A DNA stretch of 15,320 bases from Bacteroidia bacterium. GTDB taxonomy: Bacteria > Bacteroidota > Bacteroidia > Cytophagales > Cyclobacteriaceae. The DNA lies in the NCBI GenBank assembly GCA_016650355.1, contig JAENVX010000508.1:1-15320 (forward strand), read 5' to 3'. The position numbers and the translations under genes were made by a program. This document shows positions 1 through 8,801 of the stretch, in pieces (the stretch's first letter is position 1; each line of letters starts with the position of its first letter). The notes under the pieces were generated by a model. It was not told where the DNA came from and made no database searches. It worked only from the letters and a program-made list of their open reading frames with translations.

Positions 1-100
1 AGGCAGACAAGATTAAAAGGCAAATGATTCTTTTCATAAGTGTGATTAGGTAATTAAAAAATAATGGATAATTGGATGTAAATTCCGTGAATATTTATGT

Positions 101-2065
101 TTATGGTTCTTTGTGGATTTCAAACTCTACTCTTCTGTTAAACTGTTTGTGTTCATCCGTCTGTTCTTGAACTATAGGCTTAGAACTACCATAGCCTATA
201 GCTTCTATCCGCTTAGTATCAATTTTAAATTCGAAAGCCAGGTATAATTTGATAGCGTCAGCGCGTGCTTGAGAAAGTTTAAGATTAGATTCTTCTTTGC
301 CAGCCGAATCGGTGTGTCCTGATATTTTTAATTTTAAGTCGGGATGATCAATCATAAAGTTGGCAAGCTTGTTCAGGTCGTTGTGCATGGACAACAAGAT
401 ATCGGCTTTACCATTTTCAAACTCTAACGATTCAAAAGCAATTTTACTTTCGATGGGTTCTGCAATTTTATTAATCTCAGTGTCGCCATCCATGAAAAAA
501 ATTTCTTCAATACGAAAGAATTCGTCTCCTTGAATAATGAGCAAATAGTTCCGTTTGTTAATCAAACTGAAATCAAATTTTCCATCTTCACGAATGAACT
601 TAGGCGCCACTTCAACGCCCTCATCTAAATCAATGATGGAGACAATCCCCATCATTGGTTTTCCAATTTGATCCTGTAACGATCCTTTCAGGTTAACAAT
701 AGCTTCCGGTCGTGCTTCCATGGGCACAGGAAATGAATAGAGGTCAAGGTTTTTTAAGTCATCCTCATCCGACCGGGCGTAAAATAATTCATGCGATTTC
801 GAATCGATCGTGAAATAATACTCACTACCTACACCGTTAACCAATGGACCAATATTTTTGGGTTCAGACCAACTTCGTTCTAGCCGGGAAGATTTGTAGA
901 TATCAAATTCACCAAAGTTTAACGGATGACCATTTGAGCTGAAATACAGAACATTGAATTTGTGATGCAGGAACGGACTCACCTCACTATTGCGGGTGTT
1001 TATAATTGGTCCTGCATTCAATGCCTTCTGCCATATCCCTTCGCTGTTCTTCACTGAAAAATAAATATCTGAAAGACCAAATCCACCCACACGGTTTGAG
1101 GCGAAAAAAAGTGTATCTCCTTTGTGGGTCAAGGAAGGGTGTGAGTCCCAACCCGAACTGTTTATGTTTGGGCCAAGATTTTTCAAGTCACCCCAGGTGC
1201 TATCTGATTTTAATTCGGCTGAGTAGATGTCACAATTTCCCAAGGTGCCCGGAGCATTACAACGCGAGAAAAATAGATACTTCCCGTCCAGGGTTAAACA
1301 AGCAGAGCCTTCATTGTAACTGGTATTAATTTTCTTGAACTCTTCTGCATATTGCCATATACTATCAACCCGAATACTATAAAAAATGTCTTCGTCATAT
1401 GCAGGTTCATAACTAACTGTGCTTTTATTGCGTTTGGAGGTGAAGAGTAAAACATTATCTACGCTGCCAATCGTGGGACCATAGTCTTCTTTCTCGGAGT
1501 TTATACCCATACCCATATTAACAAGTATTGCACGCGGAGCCCGCAATGTGTCTATCTCTTTTCTATACTCAATAAGTTTATAATAGAAATCGAGGGGAAC
1601 GTAATATTGTTTTTTATCTGTTTCTATGGAGTCATATACTTTAAACAATTCTTCGATATTGATTCCTTGTTGATGATGCTTCAAAATAAGTTTATAAAGC
1701 AAAATCGCTTCTCCTGGCTGCCCATATTTTTCAGATAGCTTAGCTAACTTCCAAATCAGTGGTGCATTCTTACTAAAGTTTTCTACGGCAAAATTTGAAA
1801 CATACATTTTCAACTCAGAATACAGTGCCTCATCCTCTTCTGATTTATTCAAAGCCTGAATCTTCTTTAGTTTGTCAGGATTAGAATAGAATTTTCCACT
1901 GTTCACATTAGGAAAGGTGAATATGTCAGACTGGCTGTAAGAGGTCAGCGAGTCATTTAGTTGAATAATTCCGGCTTTTTTTAATTTTTTCTCCCGCTGG
2001 GCAAAAATATCTACCTCCAGGCACGTTAAAAGGAAGGCCAAAAGGATCAAATGACGGGTTTTCAC
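101..2065 (-). CDS. PorE-like OmpA family protein with TPR, PD40 propeller and peptidoglycan-binding domain
   Basis: This 654-residue protein is probably exported to the periplasm and anchored to peptidoglycan. Residues 1-23 look like a signal peptide ending in FAQ. A helical TPR-like part covers about 75-150. Four or five PD40/WD40-like propeller blades cover about 195-445, recognisable by repeated LFFASN and SDIYFS type motifs near 263, 320, 374 and 428. A carboxypeptidase-regulatory-like beta domain follows (about 455-520), then an OmpA C-terminal domain (about 543-652) with the HTDSAG motif and the peptidoglycan-contacting D586 and R601. This order of domains is that of PorE of the type IX secretion system, but Bacteroidota carry many paralogues with it, so orthology is unproven. 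PorE of Porphyromonas is a lipoprotein; here the only cysteine in the signal region (C15, preceded by LLT) is a poor lipobox. The start is GTG, since an in-frame stop lies just upstream and there is no ATG. The gene diverges from lon across 152 bases. Confidence 0.85.
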   Translation of the reverse strand: MKTRHLILLAFLLTCLEVDIFAQREKKLKKAGIIQLNDSLTSYSQSDIFTFPNVNSGKFYSNPDKLKKIQALNKSEEDEALYSELKMYVSNFAVENFSKNAPLIWKLAKLSEKYGQPGEAILLYKLILKHHQQGINIEELFKVYDSIETDKKQYYVPLDFYYKLIEYRKEIDTLRAPRAILVNMGMGINSEKEDYGPTIGSVDNVLLFTSKRNKSTVSYEPAYDEDIFYSIRVDSIWQYAEEFKKINTSYNEGSACLTLDGKYLFFSRCNAPGTLGNCDIYSAELKSDSTWGDLKNLGPNINSSGWDSHPSLTHKGDTLFFASNRVGGFGLSDIYFSVKNSEGIWQKALNAGPIINTRNSEVSPFLHHKFNVLYFSSNGHPLNFGEFDIYKSSRLERSWSEPKNIGPLVNGVGSEYYFTIDSKSHELFYARSDEDDLKNLDLYSFPVPMEARPEAIVNLKGSLQDQIGKPMMGIVSIIDLDEGVEVAPKFIREDGKFDFSLINKRNYLLIIQGDEFFRIEEIFFMDGDTEINKIAEPIESKIAFESLEFENGKADILLSMHNDLNKLANFMIDHPDLKLKISGHTDSAGKEESNLKLSQARADAIKLYLAFEFKIDTKRIEAIGYGSSKPIVQEQTDEHKQFNRRVEFEIHKEP

Positions 2066-2112
2066 TCTTGAATGGATTGTCGATAATTTATGGTATCAAT
2101 CGAAAGTTGGAA

Positions 2113-2120
2113 TAATTTTG
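2113..2120 (+). promoter_or_regulatory. Candidate promoter -7 element upstream of lon
   Basis: TAATTTTG fits the Bacteroidota -7 consensus TAnnTTTG exactly. No clear TTG lies 19-21 bases upstream. It would give a leader of about 90 bases before lon. A second candidate, TATTATTG at 2172-2179 with TTG at 2148-2150, has one mismatch. I see no heat-shock operator such as CIRCE in this intergenic region. Confidence 0.4.
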
Positions 2121-2217
2121 CCTCATTTACAACGCTTGGCACTTTGATTGACTAGTTAAGACATCTAATAGTATTATTGTAGGCTCAAGTTTTTTATGTC
2201 AAATTGGCATTTTATTT

Positions 2218-4674
2218 ATGTTTAAATCATTAGCGATTTCCCCCATGGTGCAGGAAGATTCAGAAGAGTTTATCCAATTGATCAACCCGGAACAAGAGTC
2301 TGATCTAAAGCCAGAGGACCTTCCGGAAGAATTTTCAATCCTTGCTATAAAAAATACTGTTTTGTTTCCTGGCGTGGTGATCCCCATTACTGTAACTCGA
2401 CAAAAGTCAATAAAGCTTATAAAAAAAGCGTATCAAGGTAATCGCATTATTGGTGTGATCGCGCAAAAAAATAAGCTGGCAGAAGAGCCTGGAACAGACG
2501 ATCTGTATCGCTCGGGAACAGTAGCGCGAATAATTAAGATGTTGGTGCTACCCGATGGAAACACAACTATTATTATTCAGGGTAAAAACCGTTTTGATAT
2601 AAAAGAATATATTTCGGATGAACCTTTCCTTACAGCCAAGATAGAGTTGAAGCCAGAGATTCAACTGGATCGGAAAAGTAAAGAAGTGGAAGCGTTAGTT
2701 CAATCGTTGAAGGATTCAGCTTTCAAAATATTAAAACTAAATCCGGAAATTCCCCAGGAAGCACAAATAGCGCTTGATAATATCCATAGCACTTCATTCC
2801 TTATTCACTTCTTGTCTTCTAATTTGAATGTTGAGGTTGCGGATAAGCAAAAGATATTAGAGACGAACAACATAAGTGATCGTGGAACTTTGCTATTGCA
2901 GTACATGCTCAAAGAAATTCAAATGTTGGAGATCAAGCATGAGATACAAAAGAAAGTTCATACCGACATCGATCAGCAGCAGCGAGATTACTTTTTGCGA
3001 CAGCAGATAAGAGTATTACAAGATGAGTTGGGCTTTGATGGACCGGACAAAGAAATTGAAAAACTTCGCAAGCGTGGCGCGGAAAAGAAATTAACCCCGG
3101 CTGCACTTTTACATTTTAATAAGGAACTGGATAAACTGCAGCGGATCAATCCGCAGGCAGCGGAGTTTCCAGTGGCGATGAATTATGTTGAATTCATGTT
3201 GGATCTTCCCTGGGAGGAATTCACAACAGATGTTTTTGATTTGAAACGTGCCAAAAAGATTTTGGATAAGGATCACTTTGGTTTGGAGAAAGTGAAAACG
3301 CGAATACTCGAATATCTGGCCGTGCTCAAATTGAAGAAGGATATGAAAGGGCCGATATTGTGTTTGTATGGCCCTCCGGGAGTTGGAAAGACTTCCTTAG
3401 GAAAATCAATCGCCAAATCGCTCCAACGAAATTATATCCGCATGTCATTGGGCGGTTTGCACGATGAGGCAGAGATTCGGGGACATCGCAAGACATACGT
3501 TGGGGCTATGCCTGGCAAAATTTTATTGAACATTAAAAAAGCGAAATCCTCAAATCCAGTTTTTATCTTAGATGAGATCGATAAAGTGCGTTCTGACTTT
3601 CGAGGTGATCCATCTTCGGCATTGCTCGAAGTTCTTGACCCTGAGCAAAACAATGCATTTGGTGACAACTACCTGGAAGTAGAGTATGATCTTTCTAAAG
3701 TATTGTTTATCGCTACTGCCAATTCACTCGATACAATTCACCCGGCACTACGTGATCGAATGGAGATTATAGAGTTGACGGGATACACCGTGGAAGAGAA
3801 GCAACAGATTGCAATTAAACACCTTGTCCCGAAGCAGCTCAAGGAACATGGATTAATACCAAAAGATGTTTCTTTTACTAAGGATGCCATTTTAAAGATC
3901 ATCGAGAGTTATACACGCGAGTCGGGTGTAAGAAATCTTGAACGCAAAATCGGTTCGGTGATTAGAAATATAGCGAAGTCCGTGGCGATGGAGGAGAAGT
4001 TTGAAAAGGTAATTACCCCTAAATTAGTTGTTAAAATATTGGGGGTTGAAATATTCGATGAAGAACTATATCAGGGAAATGAAATAGCAGGAGTTGTGAC
4101 CGGTCTTGCCTGGACGCAAGTTGGTGGTGATATTCTTTTTGTAGAATCCAGTGTGAGTAAGGGGAAAGGAGCGTTAACGCTCTCCGGGCAGTTGGGTGAC
4201 GTGATGAAAGAATCAGCCGTAGCGGCACTTTCTTATTTGAAATCAAACGCAGCTTCGTTGGACATTGATCATCGTGTTTTTCAGCAGTATGACTTGCACG
4301 TTCATGTGCCTTCCGGAGCAGTTCCCAAAGATGGACCTTCTGCAGGGATTACAATGCTTACTTCATTAGCCTCTATTTTCACGCAACGGAAAATCAAGGA
4401 GAATCTTGCGATGACTGGGGAAATTACATTGCGTGGAAAAGTTTTACCTGTAGGAGGAATTAAGGAGAAGATATTGGCAGCAAAGCGAAGTGGTATCAAG
4501 GAGATTATTTTGAGCGCAAAAAACAAAAGAGATATTACTGATATCGAAAGGCAATATATAAAAGGACTATCCTTCCATTATGTAGACACCGTGGATGATG
4601 TGCTAAAAATCGCTTTGTTAAAAGATAAGGTAAAAAAACCTCTAAAGTTTGAATTGGTAGATACCAAGGCTTAA
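2218..4674 (+). CDS. lon: Lon ATP-dependent serine protease (endopeptidase La)
   Basis: Lon is a cytoplasmic hexameric AAA+ protease that degrades damaged and short-lived regulatory proteins. The 818 residues hold all the family parts in order: an N-terminal substrate-binding LON domain (about 40-235) and helical linker, then an AAA+ module with Walker A GPPGVGKT at 385-392 and Walker B with D452 and E453, then the protease domain. The catalytic dyad is S708 in the PKDGPSAG motif and K751 in GGIKEK, 43 residues apart as in E. coli Lon. The acidic N-terminal tail of about 40 residues is common in Bacteroidota. The ATG at 2218 is preferred; an in-frame ATG at 2245 is an alternative that would shorten only this tail. 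It heads a same-strand run with porQ, hslU and a DUF4421 gene. Confidence 0.97.
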   Translation: MFKSLAISPMVQEDSEEFIQLINPEQESDLKPEDLPEEFSILAIKNTVLFPGVVIPITVTRQKSIKLIKKAYQGNRIIGVIAQKNKLAEEPGTDDLYRSGTVARIIKMLVLPDGNTTIIIQGKNRFDIKEYISDEPFLTAKIELKPEIQLDRKSKEVEALVQSLKDSAFKILKLNPEIPQEAQIALDNIHSTSFLIHFLSSNLNVEVADKQKILETNNISDRGTLLLQYMLKEIQMLEIKHEIQKKVHTDIDQQQRDYFLRQQIRVLQDELGFDGPDKEIEKLRKRGAEKKLTPAALLHFNKELDKLQRINPQAAEFPVAMNYVEFMLDLPWEEFTTDVFDLKRAKKILDKDHFGLEKVKTRILEYLAVLKLKKDMKGPILCLYGPPGVGKTSLGKSIAKSLQRNYIRMSLGGLHDEAEIRGHRKTYVGAMPGKILLNIKKAKSSNPVFILDEIDKVRSDFRGDPSSALLEVLDPEQNNAFGDNYLEVEYDLSKVLFIATANSLDTIHPALRDRMEIIELTGYTVEEKQQIAIKHLVPKQLKEHGLIPKDVSFTKDAILKIIESYTRESGVRNLERKIGSVIRNIAKSVAMEEKFEKVITPKLVVKILGVEIFDEELYQGNEIAGVVTGLAWTQVGGDILFVESSVSKGKGALTLSGQLGDVMKESAVAALSYLKSNAASLDIDHRVFQQYDLHVHVPSGAVPKDGPSAGITMLTSLASIFTQRKIKENLAMTGEITLRGKVLPVGGIKEKILAAKRSGIKEIILSAKNKRDITDIERQYIKGLSFHYVDTVDDVLKIALLKDKVKKPLKFELVDTKA

Positions 4675-4759
4675 TCAAAGGATGACATTCTTATACCCGT
4701 TGAAAAGCTTCGTTCCTTTCTTTTCTTTTGGAAAGAGACTATTAGCGGGATGTTTTGAG

Positions 4760-5752
4760 ATGAGGTTGAGCTTCATGTACGTGAGCTTTATGCTCATCTC
4801 AACTTCTCTCCACTCCCAAACAAAGTCCCTTGAGTTCCTTAATCTTCCAGGGAACGCAACACTCTCCGCAATGGGTGGAGTTAATGTGTCATCTGCCAGT
4901 CAACATGTAAATGTTTTTCTGTCTAATCCTGCCATGGCTGGTGACACCACCAATGGTTGGGGATCGGCCAGTTACTTGTTTTATTTTGCTGATATTGGTA
5001 TGGCCAACTTTTCACATCAGCATAATTTTAAAAAGGTAGGAGCTCTTTCATTTGGCGTCCAGCATCTAGGGTATGGACAGATTGAGGGATATGATGAAGT
5101 AGGAGTTGCTACCGGGGTGTACAATTCTGGAGAGACTTCGTTGTTCATTGGGAAAAGCCACCGAGTTAATCATTTTAGACTTGGAGCAAATCTTAAAGGC
5201 ACCTTTTCAAATGTAGCTGGCTATAGAGCTAGTGCCTTACTGGTTGATCTTGGAGGGGTTTTCATTCATCCACATCAAGATTTAACTTTTGGATTGGTTA
5301 TAAAAAATCTAGGTTTCCTTCTCTCAGAGTATTCAGAAACAAGTACAACTGAGCTTCCGTTTGATATTCAAGGAGGTGTGAGTTTTAAGCCAGAACACAT
5401 GCCCGTGCGATTTTCATTTACGGCCCATCACCTGACTTCTTTTGATATTTTGTATTACAATCCTGCTGATGAGAGTGAAATTCCAAATACCTTGGATAAG
5501 GTGCTTGCACACTTTAATTTAGGCGCTGAAGTACTGATTCATAAACATGTAAATTTTCTATTAGGGTATAATTTTTTAAGGCACCAGGAATTACGGCTTG
5601 AAAATGCAGGAGGAAGTTCTGGAATTTCCGTTGGGGCGTTGGTCCGGGTAAGAAATATGGAACTATCCATCAGTAGGACAAGCTATGTAGCGAGTGGAAG
5701 TTATCAGGTCTCCCTTTCAGTTAATATTGAGAAATTAGTTTCACGCAAATAA
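4760..5752 (+). CDS. porQ: Type IX secretion system protein PorQ
   Basis: PorQ is an outer-membrane beta-barrel protein. In Porphyromonas it belongs to the PorU-PorV-PorQ-PorZ attachment complex, which processes T9SS cargo and anchors it at the cell surface. Recognition rests on the N-terminal signature FLNLPGNATLSAMGG, directly after a signal peptide, and on regularly alternating beta strands through to the C-terminus. With the ATG at 4760 the protein has 330 residues, a normal family length, and begins with a good signal peptide (about 1-20, ending HSQ). The reading frame opens earlier, at an ATG at 4682 only 7 bases after the lon stop, but that start adds 26 residues in front of the signal peptide and has poor ribosome-binding spacing, so I prefer 4760. 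The ATG at 4775 is also possible. hslU follows after 36 bases, so the genes are probably co-transcribed. Confidence 0.9.
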   Translation: MRLSFMYVSFMLISTSLHSQTKSLEFLNLPGNATLSAMGGVNVSSASQHVNVFLSNPAMAGDTTNGWGSASYLFYFADIGMANFSHQHNFKKVGALSFGVQHLGYGQIEGYDEVGVATGVYNSGETSLFIGKSHRVNHFRLGANLKGTFSNVAGYRASALLVDLGGVFIHPHQDLTFGLVIKNLGFLLSEYSETSTTELPFDIQGGVSFKPEHMPVRFSFTAHHLTSFDILYYNPADESEIPNTLDKVLAHFNLGAEVLIHKHVNFLLGYNFLRHQELRLENAGGSSGISVGALVRVRNMELSISRTSYVASGSYQVSLSVNIEKLVSRK

Positions 5753-5788
5753 CCTGACCATTCAAGCAATCATTCTAATAATTATAAA

Positions 5789-7186
5789 ATGGAAGCTAAA
5801 TATTTAACGCCTCAGCAAATTGTTACAGAGCTTGACAAATATATTGTGGGGCAACACGATGCGAAACGTAATGTTGCAATAGCGTTGCGCAACCGCTGGA
5901 GGCGAATGAACATCACATCTGAGATGAAGGATGAAATCATTCCAAATAATATTCTTATGATTGGAGCCACAGGCGTTGGGAAAACGGAAATCGCCAGGAG
6001 GCTGGCAAAAATTGCCGATGCGCCATTTGTAAAAGTAGAAGCCTCAAAATTTACAGAAGTGGGTTATGTTGGCCGCGATGTTGAGAGCATGGTGCGTGAT
6101 TTGGTGGAGCAATCTGTGAACATGGTCAAAGCTCGAAAGAAAGAGGAAGTAAAAGAAAAAGCAGCCGTTCTTGTTGAGGATATAATACTGGATGCTTTGA
6201 TACCACCAATGCGTCAGTCTTCACCCAAAACTTCAGGAACGGGAAATCAGGAAGAGGGTCAGGATGTTCCCACTACAGATATTGAACTAAATGAGCGTAC
6301 CCGTAATCTTTTCAGAGAAAAGATTAGAAGTGGCGAATTGGACAACCGAAAGATCGAGATCAATATTAAGCAGGGTGGAGGAGGGCCAGGTGTTGGTATG
6401 GTAGGCGCAGGAATGATGGACGAAGTATCGATGATGAATCTGCAGGAAATGCTCAGCGGCATGATGCCAAAGAAGTCCAAGAAAAGGAAAGTAACTGTTG
6501 CTGAAGCACGCAGACTATTACTTGAAGAAGAGGCAGCGCGATTAATTGATATGGATGAAGTAAAGGAGGAAGCAATACGCAAAGCGGAAGATGCAGGGAT
6601 GATTTTTTTTGATGAAATTGATAAGATCGCTTCGGGAAGTGGCAAGGGTGGAGGCCCGGATGTAAGCCGCGAAGGAGTTCAACGTGACTTACTTCCAATA
6701 GTAGAAGGCACAACAGTCAACACAAAGTATGGCGTTATCAAAACGGATCATGTATTATTCATTGCGGCTGGTGCGTTTCATGTATCCAAACCATCTGATC
6801 TGATTCCGGAATTGCAAGGAAGGTTTCCAATTCGGGTGGAATTGACGAATTTAACAAAAGAAGATTTTGTTCGCATATTGAAGGAACCTAAAAATGCACT
6901 AACTAAACAGTATAGTGCTTTGTTTGATGCGGAAGAGGTTGATATAACTTTTGCTGATGATGCAGTAGATGAAATTGCTCAAACGGCTTTTGATATAAAT
7001 GCCGATCTTGAAAATATTGGGGCACGCAGGCTTCAAACGGTAATGAGCAGATTATTGAATGAGTTTCTTTTTGATGTGCCCGATAAAATAAAATCTAAAA
7101 CAAAGATTCATATTACGAAAGCGATGGTGAACGAAAAGTTGAGCACCTTAGTAAAAAATCGTGATCTCAGTGAATATATTTTATGA
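5789..7186 (+). CDS. hslU: HslU, ATPase subunit of the HslUV (ClpYQ) protease
   Basis: HslU is the AAA+ unfoldase ring that feeds substrates to the HslV peptidase in the cytoplasm. The 465 residues show the HslU start motif (TPQQIVTELDKYIVGQ), Walker A GATGVGKT at 59-66, the GYVG pore loop at 92-95, and Walker B with D275 and E276. The C-terminus LSEYIL resembles the HslU tail that inserts into HslV to activate it. The inserted I-domain runs from roughly 110 to 250. It carries a glycine- and methionine-rich stretch (about 195-230) followed by a basic patch (KKSKKRK), longer in glycine than I recall for E. coli HslU. The hslV partner is not in this window, whereas in many proteobacteria hslV directly precedes hslU. 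The gene lies 36 bases after porQ and 3 bases before the next gene, so it fits an operon. Confidence 0.97.
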   Translation: MEAKYLTPQQIVTELDKYIVGQHDAKRNVAIALRNRWRRMNITSEMKDEIIPNNILMIGATGVGKTEIARRLAKIADAPFVKVEASKFTEVGYVGRDVESMVRDLVEQSVNMVKARKKEEVKEKAAVLVEDIILDALIPPMRQSSPKTSGTGNQEEGQDVPTTDIELNERTRNLFREKIRSGELDNRKIEINIKQGGGGPGVGMVGAGMMDEVSMMNLQEMLSGMMPKKSKKRKVTVAEARRLLLEEEAARLIDMDEVKEEAIRKAEDAGMIFFDEIDKIASGSGKGGGPDVSREGVQRDLLPIVEGTTVNTKYGVIKTDHVLFIAAGAFHVSKPSDLIPELQGRFPIRVELTNLTKEDFVRILKEPKNALTKQYSALFDAEEVDITFADDAVDEIAQTAFDINADLENIGARRLQTVMSRLLNEFLFDVPDKIKSKTKIHITKAMVNEKLSTLVKNRDLSEYIL

Positions 7187-7189
7187 CCT

Positions 7190-8221
7190 ATGTTGGTAAA
7201 GAGGTCAATACTTTTTATTGCTGGTTGTCTTTTTATTAACACTGGCTTCAGCCAGGAAGATTCGATCAGGAATAATTACGTAAAAGGTTTCCCGGACTAT
7301 TTTTTTTTAGGCCCGGTCATAAAACAGCGAAATCTTTCTTTTGATGTGGCGAGTGTTAGGGATCAAAAAAAACAATTGACCTTTAAACCGAATAGTTCAT
7401 ATAGCGTTGGGTTGTCATTGAATATTTTTGACATTGGAATCGAAGCCGCAATGTCAATTCCAATAAATGTTAAGAACCAGGAATTGTATGGCACCAGTAC
7501 GGTGCGTGATCTGCAAATTAATACCATTTCAAAGAGATGGTTACTAGATGCCTATCACCAGAAATATTCTGGCTTTTATTTGTCCAACCCAAATTTCGAT
7601 GTACCAAGTAATCAACCCTACCCTCATCGTGATGATTTGCAGACAAGAAATCTCGGGTTATCCTTCTCTTATATTTTCAACGCTGATAAGTTTTCGCTAA
7701 GGTCTACGTACTCCTTTTCTGAGCGACAACGCTCAAGCCATGGCTCTTTTCTTTTTAGTTACATAGTCTCATCATTTAACCTCGCTGCTGACTCTGCCCT
7801 TATTAGCCGTGACGAGCGTCCTACTTTTGGCAAAGGGTCATCCGCGTTTGACATGAGGTTCACCTCATTGGGGATAGGACCAGGCTACAGTTATAATTTA
7901 GTGTATAGGAAATTTTTTATTAATCTGACCTTAAGCGTTGGGCCAGCACATTATTGGATTCGGTATACCGAAGAGGGAGGAACGGTAAGAAATGATATTA
8001 GGATAAGCACCTTTCAATCGGCTAGAGCAGGAATTGGATATAATGGAGATCGTTTTTACGGGGGTATCAGTTCAACGAGTCAAGTACGTAGTTTGAAATT
8101 TGAGGAAGTAAAGTTCACAAATAAAAATAGCGCCTTCAGATTAATATTAGGCTACCGCTTCAAGGAGTTTGGCATTCTTAAAAAACATGCCTTAGATTAT
8201 AATCCCATCAGAAGAAAATAA
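7190..8221 (+). CDS. DUF4421 family outer-membrane protein
   Basis: This 343-residue exported protein of unknown function matches, from memory, the Bacteroidota DUF4421 family. An N-terminal signal peptide (about 1-22, ending FSQ) is followed by many alternating hydrophobic and polar strands rich in aromatic residues and glycine, as expected of a beta barrel. Shared motifs include an early FPDYFFLGPV segment and a C-terminal strand RLILGYRF. One ambiguity is IAGC at residues 10-13, which fits a lipobox although it would give an unusually short lipoprotein signal. The start codon lies 3 bases after the hslU stop, which suggests translational coupling to hslU. The stop codon is one base from the convergent sixA stop, leaving no room for a separate terminator. 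Function cannot be inferred beyond an envelope location. Confidence 0.78.
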   Translation: MLVKRSILFIAGCLFINTGFSQEDSIRNNYVKGFPDYFFLGPVIKQRNLSFDVASVRDQKKQLTFKPNSSYSVGLSLNIFDIGIEAAMSIPINVKNQELYGTSTVRDLQINTISKRWLLDAYHQKYSGFYLSNPNFDVPSNQPYPHRDDLQTRNLGLSFSYIFNADKFSLRSTYSFSERQRSSHGSFLFSYIVSSFNLAADSALISRDERPTFGKGSSAFDMRFTSLGIGPGYSYNLVYRKFFINLTLSVGPAHYWIRYTEEGGTVRNDIRISTFQSARAGIGYNGDRFYGGISSTSQVRSLKFEEVKFTNKNSAFRLILGYRFKEFGILKKHALDYNPIRRK

Positions 8222-8222
8222 T

Positions 8223-8732
8223 TCAATCTCTTTTATTTTCTTTTGGAAAATCAAAAAATAGCAGTTTACCGCTTCTGAACTTTGTATCATTCCATGACGA
8301 AATTTTCATATCTGCAGCTACCACTCCGCAGGTCGGAATATTTGGGATGTGTTCATTGAGAAGTAAGTTGGCAAATACCGTTAATCCGGGGTTATGCCCA
8401 AAAATCATCACAACTTCTTCCGCATCATTCAAATCTTTAATTTCCTGAACTATTTTTAATAGTTGATCTTCATCGGCATGATAGAGCCTGCTATCACTTT
8501 TAATATTTTCTTCCAGGTATCCCAATACTTTGGCTATTTCCTTGCATGTAGTAAGGGCTCGTTCTGCCGGGCTACTCAGCATAAGATCAGGAAAGACTTT
8601 TTTTTCTTTTAACCGTTTCGCCATTCTGGGGGCATCCTTTTTTCCACGCTCGTTAAGTGGCCTGTCAAAATCTTTAAGATCGAGGTCATCCCAGCTGGAT
8701 TTAGCATGTCTAATGAGATATAAGGTTTTCAT
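8223..8732 (-). CDS. sixA: SixA-type histidine phosphatase
   Basis: This is a 169-residue histidine phosphatase superfamily (phosphoglycerate mutase-like) protein. The catalytic RHG motif appears as R8-H9-A10, with H9 the expected phospho-accepting histidine. R58 in SSPAERA and H113 in FGHNPGL complete the active site. The RHAKSSWDD opening and the DRPLNERG segment are typical of the SixA group. E. coli SixA dephosphorylates phosphohistidine in phosphotransferase-system and phosphorelay proteins; the substrate here is unknown. The gene diverges from the acyltransferase gene and converges on the DUF4421 gene. I see no good TAnnTTTG element on its strand in the 82-base upstream region. Confidence 0.88.
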   Translation of the reverse strand: MKTLYLIRHAKSSWDDLDLKDFDRPLNERGKKDAPRMAKRLKEKKVFPDLMLSSPAERALTTCKEIAKVLGYLEENIKSDSRLYHADEDQLLKIVQEIKDLNDAEEVVMIFGHNPGLTVFANLLLNEHIPNIPTCGVVAADMKISSWNDTKFRSGKLLFFDFPKENKRD

Positions 8733-8775
8733 AAATAAGAGTTGATAAAAATCCGGTTATTCTGAGTGAAATCAA

Positions 8776-8801
8776 ATTTGCACATCCATTATTTGCACAT
8801 C
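8776..8801. repeat. 11-bp direct repeat in the sixA/acyltransferase intergenic region
   Basis: ATTTGCACATC occurs exactly at 8776-8786 and again at 8791-8801, a period of 15 bases. The first copy contains the TTTG that would serve as the -33 element of the acyltransferase promoter, and the second fills the spacer. It may be an operator for a regulator that binds two tandem sites, or it may be chance; no regulator gene is nearby. Confidence 0.5.

Noticed and set aside
1006..1329. A 107-residue plus-strand open frame inside the OmpA family gene
   Set aside because: It lies wholly within a well-supported gene on the other strand, has no recognisable domain and looks like an antisense shadow.
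2066..2217. Heat-shock control of lon (CIRCE inverted repeat or sigma-32-like promoter)
   Set aside because: No such inverted repeat or -35/-10 pair was found in the intergenic region; only TAnnTTTG-type elements are visible.
6259..6713. Two overlapping minus-strand open frames inside hslU
   Set aside because: Low-complexity serine, isoleucine and leucine composition antisense to the hslU I-domain, with no start signal; shadows of hslU.
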